IMG/VR virus record: IMGVR_UViG_3300047678_000676
Location: 1-38,614 of that record
DNA length: 38,614 nucleotides
Reading direction: 5' to 3' (one strand)
Source of the DNA: a virus
Numbering within the stretch: the first letter of the stretch is position 1; the number at the start of each line of letters is the position of its first letter. This document shows positions 1-8,561 of this stretch, one piece after another. The position numbers and the translations under genes were made by a program. The notes below the pieces were generated by a model. The model saw nothing but the letters and a program-made list of their open reading frames with translations. It ran no database searches and was not told the DNA's origin.

Positions 1-109
1 GAAAGCGGTCCTTGTTTTTGACGACCAGCGCGCCCACGACGAGGAGGGCGGCGATGGCGACGACGGTCACCCAGCTTTGGATGGAGCTCTGGTCGTCAAC
101 GACCTTCAT
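1..109 (-). CDS. small membrane protein, partial (runs off the window start)
   Basis: The frame opens at an ATG (107-109) and reads 36 codons to the window edge without a stop. The peptide starts MKVVDDQSSIQSW and continues into an uninterrupted hydrophobic stretch (about residues 13-30) followed by the basic stretch KNKDR. This looks like a single N-terminal membrane helix with the rest outside the window. It lies on the same strand as the late operon but downstream of its hairpin terminator, so it probably has its own promoter. Function is unknown; a phage membrane protein or the first host gene beyond the phage end are both possible. Confidence 0.45.
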   Translation of the reverse strand, partial: MKVVDDQSSIQSWVTVVAIAALLVVGALVVKNKDRF

Positions 110-208
110 CGACAACGCCCCGAGGGGCGCCTCCGCGGGCGTGGTGATGGTGTTCGTTCATGGGGGATGATGGCGAAAATTCTCGGAAATGTGCAGCCCT
201 GTGATTAA

Positions 209-240
209 TTTCCGACCATGCGGCAACAGTTTTCCGACCA
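209..240. repeat. pair of 10-bp direct repeats, TTTCCGACCA
   Basis: TTTCCGACCA occurs at 209-218 and again at 231-240, 22 bp apart start to start (about two helical turns). The pair lies in the non-coding gap between the partial gene at 1-109 and the end of the late operon. Same-face repeats fit a regulator operator or transposase-binding sites at a Mu-like phage end. The sequence alone does not decide between these. Confidence 0.4.
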
Positions 241-255
241 CCCTGCGCAAACACC

Positions 256-281
256 AAAAGCGCGGTCCGCGCCGCGCTTTT
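256..281. terminator. bidirectional intrinsic terminator at the end of the late operon
   Basis: A perfect 10-bp stem (AAAAGCGCGG at 256-265, CCGCGCTTTT at 272-281) encloses a 6-nt loop. The ends give a T-run in both directions: five T on the plus strand and four on the minus strand. It lies 44 bp beyond the stop codon of the last late gene (325-2274), where a late-operon terminator is expected. The rest of the 110-324 gap shows only the direct repeats at 209-240. Confidence 0.75.
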
Positions 282-324
282 TGAAGACCTCCGTGATCAC
301 CACGGGGTCGTAGGACGAAAAGAA

Positions 325-2274
325 CTAGCCGGACTGGTACAGCCGCCGCGCGTCATCGAGCGCCAGCTCGGCTTTCCCTTGCCGCATACGCACCGCGTTG
401 TGCGCAGACCACCACCAGTGGACAAACTCCTCAACGCTGCCCACGGCCGACGGATGCGCGGCGAGGTAGGCGCGCCAGTGTCGGCGGCAGTCGCAGAGCG
501 GCGGGAGCCGGTCCGTGATCGAGGCGACCAGATCGCGCCGCTCCTGCTCCGTCGTGAGGATCGCCGCCTGGCTGTGAGCCTCGCGCCACAGCGGCGGCCC
601 CCAATCACCGCCTGGCGCGGCCGACCGCTCGGCACGGGCCACGCGATAACCTTTGCCCACCGTCACCACCCTCGCCTGATCGCTGCCTCGGATCACAAAT
701 TCCCCGTGCGTCGTGGCCACAGTCGCCTCGCGGCCGGGCGGCAGCTTCGCCGCGAGGCGGGCGAGCACGGCGGCCACCTCGGGCGGCGTCACAGCGGCCG
801 GCATCGGGCCGCGATGCGGACGCAGCTCCCACGGCCCCGCCGCCACGAACCGCCGCTCGAAGTATTCGACCACGGCCGCGCTCCCCAGGCTCTTCCCATC
901 GAGGCAGACGAACTGATTCCCCTCACTCTTCTCCCGCACGACCTCGGCGGATGGATGTCCGCCCAGCCAGCCCCGGATGCGCGCCGAGTCGAGCGGCTCG
1001 CTCTCCACGCGCGCCGCGTTCAGGAGCGTGCTGAAAATGGTCATCCCTGGACCTTCGCCGAAGGCAAAGCGCAGCGCCGCCTGGCACCATTCCTTCCGCA
1101 GCGGATACGGGATGTGCCCCTCGAAGGCCCTCGCCGGCAGTCCCGCCGCTCGGAGCACCCGCCCGGTATTCGTCAGCCGCGCCGCCCACGACTCTTCCCC
1201 CGGCTTCCCCGCGCCGATCTCGCCGGTGTGCCAGTGGCGAAAATCCTCGGGCCGCGAATCGCGGACGAGCAGATGATCGTCCGAGCACAGGATGAATGGG
1301 TCGCTGAGTTCCGGTTCCATCGCGAGCCGCGCCGCCTTGGCGAGCAGGTTTGCGTCTTTGTTCCGTGAATAGGGATCGGGCCACGGGACGCAGCGCACCT
1401 GGCTGCGGTCGATCCAGTCCGGGATGTGGCCGATGATCCAGAGCTGCGCGTCGGCATGGTAGTGGCGGCGGAAGGAGCGCAGGCTCATCCGCAGCTCCCA
1501 GTCGTCCGCCTCGCTCCCGCTCCCGAGCATCCAGGCCACGTCCACCCGCACCGACGATCGCGCGGCCACGGGTGCGGAGACACGAGACCGCCGCCCACGG
1601 GTTTTCCACGCCCCGGCGTAGTGGTGAATGCCGGCGGCGCGTTCCCGTTCCCCTTCATTCCTGGGGTCGAAGATCGGGCGGAAGAGCGTGACGAGCTGCG
1701 CCTGCCAGGCGCGCCCGATGCACTGGCCGACGCGGTGAATTTCGCGATGCTCGTAGTTGCCGTTGAGCCACCAATGGATTGCCCGCCGGAACATCTTCGG
1801 GCCAGTCGCCTCGAAGACATAATGATCGAACGCTTTGCCCGGCGCCGGCGCGGCGCGCGTCTCGCGGGCGAGCCGCTGGCAAATGGTCGTGATGAATGGA
1901 TGCCCGCGCGGCGAGACGATCCATCCGTTGCCCGCCCACCCTTCGCGCTCCTCGTGGAAATGCACGCTCTCCGGCTCGAAGTGCTCCTCGTAATTCGCCA
2001 GCGCCTCGATGTCGTAGTCCGCATACATCCCGCCGAAGAGCCGGAGCAGCTCGTAACGCAGGAGATCGCTGCGCAGGCCGGGGTTGAGCGAGCGATCGAG
2101 GATCATCCGCCCGCAGAGCAGCTCGCCCGCGAGCGCCGGCAGATCGGCCTCGCGCCACTCGCGATGTTCCCACGCCGGGTAATGCTCGCGCCACGTCGCC
2201 GCCCACGCGGCTTCGCGCTCCGGCAGCGGGTTCGGCCCGAGCCAGATCTGGTGCAGGATTTTCGGCACGCTCAT
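325..2274 (-). CDS. three-module protein: GT32-like glycosyltransferase + Stealth-like + Erv/ALR-like domain
   Basis: This is a 649-residue protein. Residues 1-225 begin VPKILHQIWLGPNPLP and contain GGMYADYDIEAL with a DxD at D86/D88, the pattern of GT32 (Och1-like) sugar transferases. Residues about 243-470 resemble Stealth-type sugar-phosphate transferases: DVAWMLGSGSEADD, ELRMSLRSF, IPDWID, NKDAN, and SDDHLL at 331-336. Residues about 560-649 resemble Erv/ALR thiol oxidases: LWREAH (W563, H567), CDC (C594/C596; CxC, whereas the family has CxxC), then W..SAHNAVR..QGK. The ATG at 2274 is chosen because it overlaps the previous stop as ATGA. It is the last gene of the late operon. Likely roles are surface-glycan modification or decoration of a virion protein; this is inferred from the motifs. 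Confidence 0.7.
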   Translation of the reverse strand: MSVPKILHQIWLGPNPLPEREAAWAATWREHYPAWEHREWREADLPALAGELLCGRMILDRSLNPGLRSDLLRYELLRLFGGMYADYDIEALANYEEHFEPESVHFHEEREGWAGNGWIVSPRGHPFITTICQRLARETRAAPAPGKAFDHYVFEATGPKMFRRAIHWWLNGNYEHREIHRVGQCIGRAWQAQLVTLFRPIFDPRNEGERERAAGIHHYAGAWKTRGRRSRVSAPVAARSSVRVDVAWMLGSGSEADDWELRMSLRSFRRHYHADAQLWIIGHIPDWIDRSQVRCVPWPDPYSRNKDANLLAKAARLAMEPELSDPFILCSDDHLLVRDSRPEDFRHWHTGEIGAGKPGEESWAARLTNTGRVLRAAGLPARAFEGHIPYPLRKEWCQAALRFAFGEGPGMTIFSTLLNAARVESEPLDSARIRGWLGGHPSAEVVREKSEGNQFVCLDGKSLGSAAVVEYFERRFVAAGPWELRPHRGPMPAAVTPPEVAAVLARLAAKLPPGREATVATTHGEFVIRGSDQARVVTVGKGYRVARAERSAAPGGDWGPPLWREAHSQAAILTTEQERRDLVASITDRLPPLCDCRRHWRAYLAAHPSAVGSVEEFVHWWWSAHNAVRMRQGKAELALDDARRLYQSG

Positions 2275-3392
2275 CTCGCGCAGGGGTCGGGTTCGCATTC
2301 ACCGTTCGGGCCGGTCGGGGCCTGATCGCTCGGGCAGCAGCAGGTGAGGCCGAGCGCCTTGCGGCCGGGGCAGTCGCACCCGTCCTCATCGAGCCCTTCG
2401 CAGATGCAGTAGCTCGGAATGGTCACGCTCCCGGCGCAGGCGAAATCATGATCCAGCGCCGACCCACACCAGAATTCCACATCCACGGTGAAGTCGCCCG
2501 CGCAGGTGCAGGGCCGCGAGAATTCCGCCGACGCGTTCTCCCCGTGCCCCGTCGCGATCGAGGAGCCGCCGATACTGATCCGCCATTCCCAACTGCCCCG
2601 CGTGCAGCTCGCGCAGATCTCGGGCGTCGAGACCACCGCCTCGACCGCGAGCGTGATCGTCCCCGGCGGGCTCGTCTCGCCGCCCACGCACGGCGTGGTC
2701 GCGAGCCCTGCCACCTCGACATGGCAGCACCCAGCCGGACCGCCAGGACTCGAGGGCGACGACGAGCTGCCGCCGTCGTCCGGCCCATCCGGTCCACCGC
2801 CGCCCGATCCGCTCCCGCCGCCGCCGCCGCTCCCGCTCGGGTGAGAGCCCGAGCCCGAGGGCTGACTGCGCGAACCGCTCGACGGCGACGAGCTGCTCCC
2901 CGACGACGAACTGCCCGACGAATCGCTGCCCTGCGACGACCCGCCGAGATCGACGCAATGCTCGTCGCTCAAATCCACATCGAGGTCGCACCGGATCAGC
3001 ACCGTCGCGCCATCGAGCACGCGCAGCCACAGCTTCACGAGATGCTGAAAGCACGTCGTATCCGCGAAGATCGTCTCGCGGGCCAGTGGCGCCGAGTCGT
3101 GGCAGTCGCGCGCCGTCAGCACGTTGTCCACCGCGAGCAGCAGCCGGCCTGTGTCCGCATCTTCGCTGCGCACCTCGTAACGCAGAGGCCGCCCGCCCGC
3201 CCGCGCCCGCAGCCAGGCCGGCGGCGCGGCCCAGCCGATCCGCAGCTTCACGATCCGCTCGCACCCGTCCACGCAGGGCGCATACGTCGCCTCGGCGCAC
3301 AGGTCGAGCTGGTCGCAGCAGCAGCAGTCCTTGTTGGTCGAGAGCTTGCCATCGCCGCTCAGAAGTTTGGTTCCAACCTTGCGCAGCTTCAT
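2271..3392 (-). CDS. cysteine-rich late protein with Ser/Gly linker
   Basis: This is a 373-residue protein with 29 cysteines, including a CCCC run near residue 23 and CCC near the C-terminus, many as CxC or CxxC pairs. A low-complexity Ser/Gly/Pro segment (about residues 155-220) joins two globular halves. The second half has an immunoglobulin-like beta pattern (ITLAVEAVVSTPEIC, WEWRISIGG). No signal peptide is visible. The start at 3392 overlaps the hub stop as ATGA, and the stop overlaps the glycosyltransferase start in the same way. By position it may be a tail-tip or spike protein. The cysteine load could be metal-binding or disulphide-bonded. I do not recognise the family. Confidence 0.65.
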   Translation of the reverse strand: MKLRKVGTKLLSGDGKLSTNKDCCCCDQLDLCAEATYAPCVDGCERIVKLRIGWAAPPAWLRARAGGRPLRYEVRSEDADTGRLLLAVDNVLTARDCHDSAPLARETIFADTTCFQHLVKLWLRVLDGATVLIRCDLDVDLSDEHCVDLGGSSQGSDSSGSSSSGSSSSPSSGSRSQPSGSGSHPSGSGGGGGSGSGGGGPDGPDDGGSSSSPSSPGGPAGCCHVEVAGLATTPCVGGETSPPGTITLAVEAVVSTPEICASCTRGSWEWRISIGGSSIATGHGENASAEFSRPCTCAGDFTVDVEFWCGSALDHDFACAGSVTIPSYCICEGLDEDGCDCPGRKALGLTCCCPSDQAPTGPNGECEPDPCAR

Positions 3393-4966
3393 GTCTCCGG
3401 GCAGGTGTCGGCGATTTCGGTAAAGGCCGGAACTCGATCCGACCACGTCGGCGCGTAGGTGCCGTGCTCGGGGAGCGTCGGCAGGGCGTCCGACGAGCTC
3501 TTCCGTTGCAACGTGATTTTCTTGAACCCGTCCTTTGTCAGGAAGGTGATCTCCTCCTCGCTATAGTCCTCAGTCGTCGAAGTGGACTTGTCCCCGCCGA
3601 AGCTCCAGCTCTCGTCGCTCCCGCCCGTGCCCTGCTGTTTTTGCTGGTCGCGCGTGGCCGGCCGGCGGCGGCGATTGGCCGCGAGCAGCGCCGCGAGATC
3701 GGCGCTGCCGAGCTGGCGCGGCGGTCCCCACGTCAGGATGCGCCGCCCGCGTTCCCACACGTCCGTCACCGCCTGGATCGGCGCGCCCATCGTTGCCCAT
3801 TCCGCGCGACCCCCGGTAATGTTCAGCTTCCGGCCGAGGCCCACGGTGCGCGGCACGTCGTCGCCGTAGAGCGTCCCCGAGCCGCGCCAGGCCAGCGCGT
3901 TCGCCTGCTCGTAGATCGCCCGCGCCAGCGTGTAGCCGGCCACGGTGAGGTCCGGCTCCGTCGCCATGTCGTCCGTCTCGAAGGTCAGCGCCGCCACTCG
4001 TGCCGCACCGGGCTCGGCACCCTCGGGGTAGGCATAGCTCACGTAGTCCGCCGTCACCCGCTCCGTGAGGCCCAGCGCGGCGGCTGGGAAGGTCAACTGA
4101 CGTCCGCCCCGCAGCGTCAGGACCACGTTTTCATTGATCTTCTTCGCTTCGACCCGGTACTGGATCACCACACCCGCCAGCGAAGCCGAGCGGTTTTGCC
4201 CGCAGCGAAACGCGCCCGATCCGTCGAAGCTGTTCGCCGGCACATCCGCCCCGGTGAGCGCATCGTAGGTGGTAAAGTGGAAGGCTGCGGGCGAGACCGA
4301 GTAGTCGAACCACACCACCGCGCCGGGCGTCCAGCGGCAGAGCCGCGTGATCGCCTCGGCACACGTCAGGTCGCTTGCCTCCTCCGTGGGCGCGAGGATG
4401 CCGTCGCTGATCGACCCGATTTGCAGCGCCGCGCCTTTCTCGATCGCCCATTCCACGATCGCGCGAATCTGCGCTCCGGTGGTGATCCGGTTCGCCTGCG
4501 GATTTTCCGGGTTGTAGGTCACCGGATCGGCCCCGAGGATCACACGACCGAAGGGCACGCGCCCGCCCGGCCCGGCCGCCCAGGTCACCGCGAGGAAGGT
4601 CTCCACCGAAAGCCCAAGCGCATCCTCGAGCGACGTCGTTAGCTCCGCCGTCCACCCGCGCATCCAGAGCTGGCAATACTGGTGCCGCGTCAGCTCCAGC
4701 CACCCGCCACCGAGCACGATCTGCCGGTGCAGCGTCGCCTCGCTGTTTTCCTCCGTGGGCAGCACCCGGCCGCGATACACCGGCGTCTCACCCTTCAGCA
4801 CTGTCACCAGCGCGTCTTCTTCCCAGTCGTCCGCCGCGAGCACCGAGTCCTTGGTCTGCGTGAGCGCGAGTGTGTCCATGCCGCCATTCACGAGCTGGCA
4901 GCGCGCGCCCGTGATTTGGCGCGCGGCCAGCGTGGTTCCGCCGATTGAATAATCGTAAAGCGCCAT
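3389..4966 (-). CDS. tail hub / baseplate-like protein
   Basis: This 525-residue protein follows directly on the tape measure gene, the usual place for the distal tail or hub protein. The N-terminal part is beta-rich (YDYSIGGTTLAARQ, VTVLKGETPVYRGRV), followed by a central region containing GAQIRAIVEWAIEKGA and CAEAITRLCRW, as in hub proteins with gp27-like folds. The C-terminus (from about 440) is charged and low in complexity (GGSDESWSFGGDKSTSTTED). ATG at 4966; four bases separate it from the tape measure stop. The role is inferred mostly from gene order. Confidence 0.6.
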   Translation of the reverse strand: MALYDYSIGGTTLAARQITGARCQLVNGGMDTLALTQTKDSVLAADDWEEDALVTVLKGETPVYRGRVLPTEENSEATLHRQIVLGGGWLELTRHQYCQLWMRGWTAELTTSLEDALGLSVETFLAVTWAAGPGGRVPFGRVILGADPVTYNPENPQANRITTGAQIRAIVEWAIEKGAALQIGSISDGILAPTEEASDLTCAEAITRLCRWTPGAVVWFDYSVSPAAFHFTTYDALTGADVPANSFDGSGAFRCGQNRSASLAGVVIQYRVEAKKINENVVLTLRGGRQLTFPAAALGLTERVTADYVSYAYPEGAEPGAARVAALTFETDDMATEPDLTVAGYTLARAIYEQANALAWRGSGTLYGDDVPRTVGLGRKLNITGGRAEWATMGAPIQAVTDVWERGRRILTWGPPRQLGSADLAALLAANRRRRPATRDQQKQQGTGGSDESWSFGGDKSTSTTEDYSEEEITFLTKDGFKKITLQRKSSSDALPTLPEHGTYAPTWSDRVPAFTEIADTCPET

Positions 4967-4970
4967 GGGG

Positions 4971-7400
4971 TCAGGCAGTGGTGGCCTCCAACGCCGAGAG
5001 CCGCGTGCTCACCTCCGTCCAGCCCGTCTTGAGCTGATCGAGTGCGGCCAGGATTTGCGCGTTCGCCGTCTGCTGCTCGCCCGCCACCCCGGCGATTGCC
5101 GCGCTCACCTCCGTGCCCATGCCCTGCACTTTCTGGCCCAGCTTGGAAACTTCGCCCGTCACGTTCTTCGCCGCACCGTCCACGGCGGCCACGGATTTGC
5201 TGTCGTCCTTCGGAGTGGCTGCGTTCGCCTGGGGCGGGCGCGACTTCCGATCTTCGAAAAAACTCTTCGACTCCCTCGCACTCACCTCGTCGGGGTCGTA
5301 ATTCTCACCCTTCATTCGCTCCACCTCGCGGTCCACGGCTCTGGCCCGTCCCTTCTCAGAAAGGTGGGGTTGGTTCTTTGCCACTTTCGCCTCCGCCGCG
5401 CTGCGCATTTCCGCCTTGGTGCGACGATCTTCCTTCGCATCTTTCCTTCCCTCCGCCGCCTCCATTTTCGCCGCCGCCTGTGCCTCCCGTTCGTCGGCCA
5501 TGATGCTCTCGGAGAAGTGGATCCCCTCGTCGATGTCCTTCTCCATCCGGCGTTCCGCTTCCTTCTGTTTGTCGGTTTGGAATTTCTTCATCTCGCCGGC
5601 CGCCTTCGCCTGATCCGCCGCCTCCTGCTGCTTTTGCTCGATGAAATCCTTCGTCTGTTTCGCGTCCGTTTTCGCCGCCGTCACCTTCTCGTCCGTCGCC
5701 AGTTTTTGCCGGTCGTAGCCGATGACTTCGAGCTTCTGCTTCGCCTCCTTGGTGGCGGCGGTAAGCTGGTCTTGCGCCTCCCCAAGCGTCTTGGTCCGGG
5801 TTTCCAGTTCCGTCTGTTTCGCCGCGAGGCTGGTCTGTGCCTTGGTCAGCGCTTCGGCTGCCGCCGCCAGCCGCTCACCGGAGGCGCGGGCGTCGTCCTC
5901 CGCCTGCTTCGTGGGCGGCCCGCCCCCGAGCATTTGTTTTTGCATCCGCTCGGCCACGGCCTGATCCGCCGCCTTCGCGGCCTCCTGTTCACGCAGCGCG
6001 GCGGCCACATCCTTTCGCCCGGCCTCCACCGCCGCCTGTGCCCGATCCGCCGCTGTCGCCTGCTCGCCCACCAGCGCCGCCGCACCGCGCACCGGAGCCC
6101 GCGCCGCCTCCGCCGCGCGATCGAGCTTCGCGGCTTCTTCCGCGACCCGCAGTTTTCCCCGTTGGGCATTCGCTTCTTCCGGAGTGATCTCACCGCGCGC
6201 TTCCTTGAGGTCCACGGCGGCGATGTCCGCACCGAGCTTCGCGCCGCCCAGCGCGTCTTCCGCCCGGCGCAGGCGCTCGGCCTGGTCCGCTGCCGCCTTG
6301 AAGCGATCGTGCAATTCCTGAAGCTGCCGTTTGGCCGTTTCCTGCGCCGCCGCAAAGTCGTCCGTCTTGTCCTTCACCTCGCCGATCTTCCGCCCCAGCC
6401 CGTCGTAAATGTCGCGCGTCTCCTTGCCCCCTTTTTTTGCCTTGTCGGTCGCCTCTTCCGCCGTCTTTCCGAAGTCGTCGAAGAGGCCGTTGATCACCCG
6501 CATGCCCACCTCGATTCCCGCGAAGACGGCGAGCCCGCCCAGCCCGCCGGTGAGCGCGCTGCTGAGGCCTCCCAACCCCACCTGCCCGGCGAGCTGGCCG
6601 GCGCCGCGCTTGAGGATGCCGAATTGGAGGGCGTCCTGCTTTTCCTTTTCCAGCGTGATCGCTCGCTCGGCCGCCAGCCGCGCGGCCTCGTCGAGGACGA
6701 GTTTGTCGTTCAGCGCATCCTGCGCTTTCGCCGTGAGCAGGTCGGTCTCGCGCGCGGTGGCGATCTGCCGCCGCAGGGCGATCTCCTCGCCGGCCATCGC
6801 CAGCGCCTGGTGTTCCTCGAGATTGAGCTGCCGCTGGAGCACTGCCGCGCGGTCGCGCAGGGCAATCTCCTCCCGCATCGCCGCCGCGCCGGCGGCGTCG
6901 CCACCGGCTTCCAGCGCCAGCGCGGAGAGGGCGCGATCCTGCCGTTGCAGCGCCCCGAGGCGTTCGCGTTCGGCGTTCAGCTCGCGCTCCGCCGCCGCCG
7001 CATCCTTCGCGGCCTGCGCCCGGGCACCCACTGCCTCGGCGGCCTGTTTCTCCAGCGCGGCCAGTTCCTTCGCCGCGCCCGCCGCTTCATCGAGCGAGAG
7101 ACCATACTGGCCCGCCAGCTTGGCCATGAGTTGCAGCTCGCGCTGCTGGTCGCGGACGCTTTGCAGCTTCGCGTCGTCCCCGGTCGCCAGCGCCTCCTTC
7201 TCCGCGATCTCCAGCGCCAGCCCGGAAGTCTTGAGCAGCGCCGCCATCGCCGCCTCCTGCTCCTTCGTCGCCGCCGTAGCGGCCTGCGTCTGCTGGGTCA
7301 GCGCCTCGGTGTGCGTGCCGAGCTGCGCCAGCCCGGCATCGATCTTCTCGATGCCGGCGGAGTCGCCTTCACTGACGATGCGGATGCGCGTCTCGGGCAC
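4971..7400 (-). CDS. tail tape measure protein
   Basis: This is an 809-residue protein dominated by Ala/Glu/Lys/Gln-rich coiled coil. A Gly-rich hydrophobic stretch at about 265-307 (AGQVGLGGLSSALTGGLGG and AVFAGIEV) is the usual tape-measure membrane-active segment. The later half carries charged repeats (EAANAQRGKLRV, KEAKQKLEVIGYDRQKL). The start codon is GTG at 7400. At about 1.5 angstrom per residue it predicts a tail of roughly 120 nm, a family rule of thumb. It lies between small secreted proteins upstream and the hub downstream. It is too short for a fused peptidase and none is seen. Confidence 0.85.
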   Translation of the reverse strand: MPETRIRIVSEGDSAGIEKIDAGLAQLGTHTEALTQQTQAATAATKEQEAAMAALLKTSGLALEIAEKEALATGDDAKLQSVRDQQRELQLMAKLAGQYGLSLDEAAGAAKELAALEKQAAEAVGARAQAAKDAAAAERELNAERERLGALQRQDRALSALALEAGGDAAGAAAMREEIALRDRAAVLQRQLNLEEHQALAMAGEEIALRRQIATARETDLLTAKAQDALNDKLVLDEAARLAAERAITLEKEKQDALQFGILKRGAGQLAGQVGLGGLSSALTGGLGGLAVFAGIEVGMRVINGLFDDFGKTAEEATDKAKKGGKETRDIYDGLGRKIGEVKDKTDDFAAAQETAKRQLQELHDRFKAAADQAERLRRAEDALGGAKLGADIAAVDLKEARGEITPEEANAQRGKLRVAEEAAKLDRAAEAARAPVRGAAALVGEQATAADRAQAAVEAGRKDVAAALREQEAAKAADQAVAERMQKQMLGGGPPTKQAEDDARASGERLAAAAEALTKAQTSLAAKQTELETRTKTLGEAQDQLTAATKEAKQKLEVIGYDRQKLATDEKVTAAKTDAKQTKDFIEQKQQEAADQAKAAGEMKKFQTDKQKEAERRMEKDIDEGIHFSESIMADEREAQAAAKMEAAEGRKDAKEDRRTKAEMRSAAEAKVAKNQPHLSEKGRARAVDREVERMKGENYDPDEVSARESKSFFEDRKSRPPQANAATPKDDSKSVAAVDGAAKNVTGEVSKLGQKVQGMGTEVSAAIAGVAGEQQTANAQILAALDQLKTGWTEVSTRLSALEATTA

Positions 7401-7418
7401 GGGCGGCGGGGGCGGCTG

Positions 7419-7718
7419 CTACTGCTTCTGCGCCCGCTCGAACTCGACCTTCCACCGCTCGCACTGCGCGAGCAGCTCGGGCGTGAGGCCCTGCGCGCGG
7501 ATCGCGGCCTGGAGCTTCGCGCGGCGTGCGCCGAGCGTGCTGTCGGGCGAGAGCACGGCCTCGGGATGGAGCAGCGCCGCGAGTTGCGTGGCCTGCTCGT
7601 GTTTCGCCGTGGCGGCGGCGACGAGATCGGCGGAGGAAGTCGGCGCGGGCGTGGCCGGCATCTGCGCGTCCGCGCGAGCGAGGACGAGGAGGAGGAAGAG
7701 GATGAGCTTATTGGTCAT
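7419..7718 (-). CDS. small secreted protein between fiber-like and tape measure genes
   Basis: This is a 99-residue protein with an N-terminal signal peptide: MTNKLILFLLLVLARADAQ, with likely cleavage after ADA or AQ. The mature part is Ala-rich and helical (LVAAATAKHEQATQLAALL, WKVEFERAQKQ). It is 18 bases upstream of the tape measure gene, where tail-assembly chaperones normally lie, but no slippery frameshift site is apparent. The start region contains three copies of ATTGGTCATT on the plus strand (about 7710-7740). Function is unknown. Confidence 0.6.
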   Translation of the reverse strand: MTNKLILFLLLVLARADAQMPATPAPTSSADLVAAATAKHEQATQLAALLHPEAVLSPDSTLGARRAKLQAAIRAQGLTPELLAQCERWKVEFERAQKQ

Positions 7719-7735
7719 TGGTCATTCTCCATTGG

Positions 7736-8530
7736 TCATTGCGGCAGCGCCGCCAGTTGGGCGGCGAGCACTCCGCGGAAGTTCTCCGCGTCGGGCGTGG
7801 CGTTGACGGTTTGCAGCAGCAGCGTCAGATGCCCGCGCAACTCGGCGGGCGAAAGCAGCGCGCGATTCACCTCTTCGCAGGCTTCGGCGAAGCCGGGCGA
7901 GTAGGTCACGTTGCCGGCGGTGAGGATCGGGATCGCGATGGCGTTGATCTGCGCGTCCGTCCGGCCGGCCTTGCGCAGATCGCGCAGCCGCGCGGTGAGA
8001 TAACCCCAGCCCGGCACGCCGCGCGCACGCTCCTTGAGCCGGGCCGTCTCATGGAGATCGGCGGCGCGTACCCAATCCGCCGAGGTCCGCGCGCCGGCCG
8101 AGACGACGCGCGCCCACAGCTCATAGCCGCGCGGCGATTCGGGGAAGAGCGAGCACTCGCGAGCGCACAGCGCATTCGCCGCGTCGAGTTGACGGTTCGC
8201 CAGAAGATGCCGGACGAGCTGCGTGCAGGGGACGCCCCGCTGGTCGTCTGGGAGCAGTGCCAGCGCCGCCTCGAAGAAAGCGGGAGCCGCATCGCCGTCG
8301 CCGCTGAGGATCGCGACATTGGCCCGTTCGATCGCGATCTTCGCGCGGTCGGGGTCGGTGGTGGCGAGCAATGCCGCCTGATCGAGCAGCATGGTGCGGG
8401 CGATGGTGTCGTGCGGCGAGAGCGCCTTGACCTGGGCGAGCAGGCTCCCGGCCGCGCGCGGCGCGGGATCGGCGGCAAAAGCGCCGAGGGGCGTAAGGAA
8501 GAGAGCGAGGGCGACGGTGAGCAGGCGCAT
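7736..8530 (-). CDS. secreted TPR-like protein
   Basis: This is a 264-residue protein starting MRLLTVALALFLTPLGAFA, a clear Sec signal peptide with a likely cut after AFA. The mature part is a run of helical pairs (LDQAALLATTDPDRAKIAIE, AFFEAALALLPDDQRG, QLDAANALCARECSLFPESP) resembling TPR or Sel1-like repeats. An in-frame ATG at 8557 would add nine residues (MKIHHPKSA) encoded by a low-complexity spacer; the shorter start gives a better signal peptide. It lies in the tail block with two other secreted proteins. Its role in the particle, if any, is unknown. Confidence 0.65.
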   Translation of the reverse strand: MRLLTVALALFLTPLGAFAADPAPRAAGSLLAQVKALSPHDTIARTMLLDQAALLATTDPDRAKIAIERANVAILSGDGDAAPAFFEAALALLPDDQRGVPCTQLVRHLLANRQLDAANALCARECSLFPESPRGYELWARVVSAGARTSADWVRAADLHETARLKERARGVPGWGYLTARLRDLRKAGRTDAQINAIAIPILTAGNVTYSPGFAEACEEVNRALLSPAELRGHLTLLLQTVNATPDAENFRGVLAAQLAALPQ

Positions 8531-8561
8531 GGCGGATTTTGGATGGTGGATTTTCATGGAG

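Noticed and set aside
96-161. A 21-residue minus-strand frame (MNEHHHHARGG...) overlapping the partial membrane gene start
   Set aside because: It is short, has no Shine-Dalgarno and no regulatory peptide features. It could be a leader peptide, but nothing supports it.
4965-7904. A 979-codon open frame on the plus strand opposite the tape measure gene
   Set aside because: It is antisense to a coiled-coil gene with convincing family features. Its composition is Arg/Leu-rich shadow sequence without domains, as expected in high-GC DNA.
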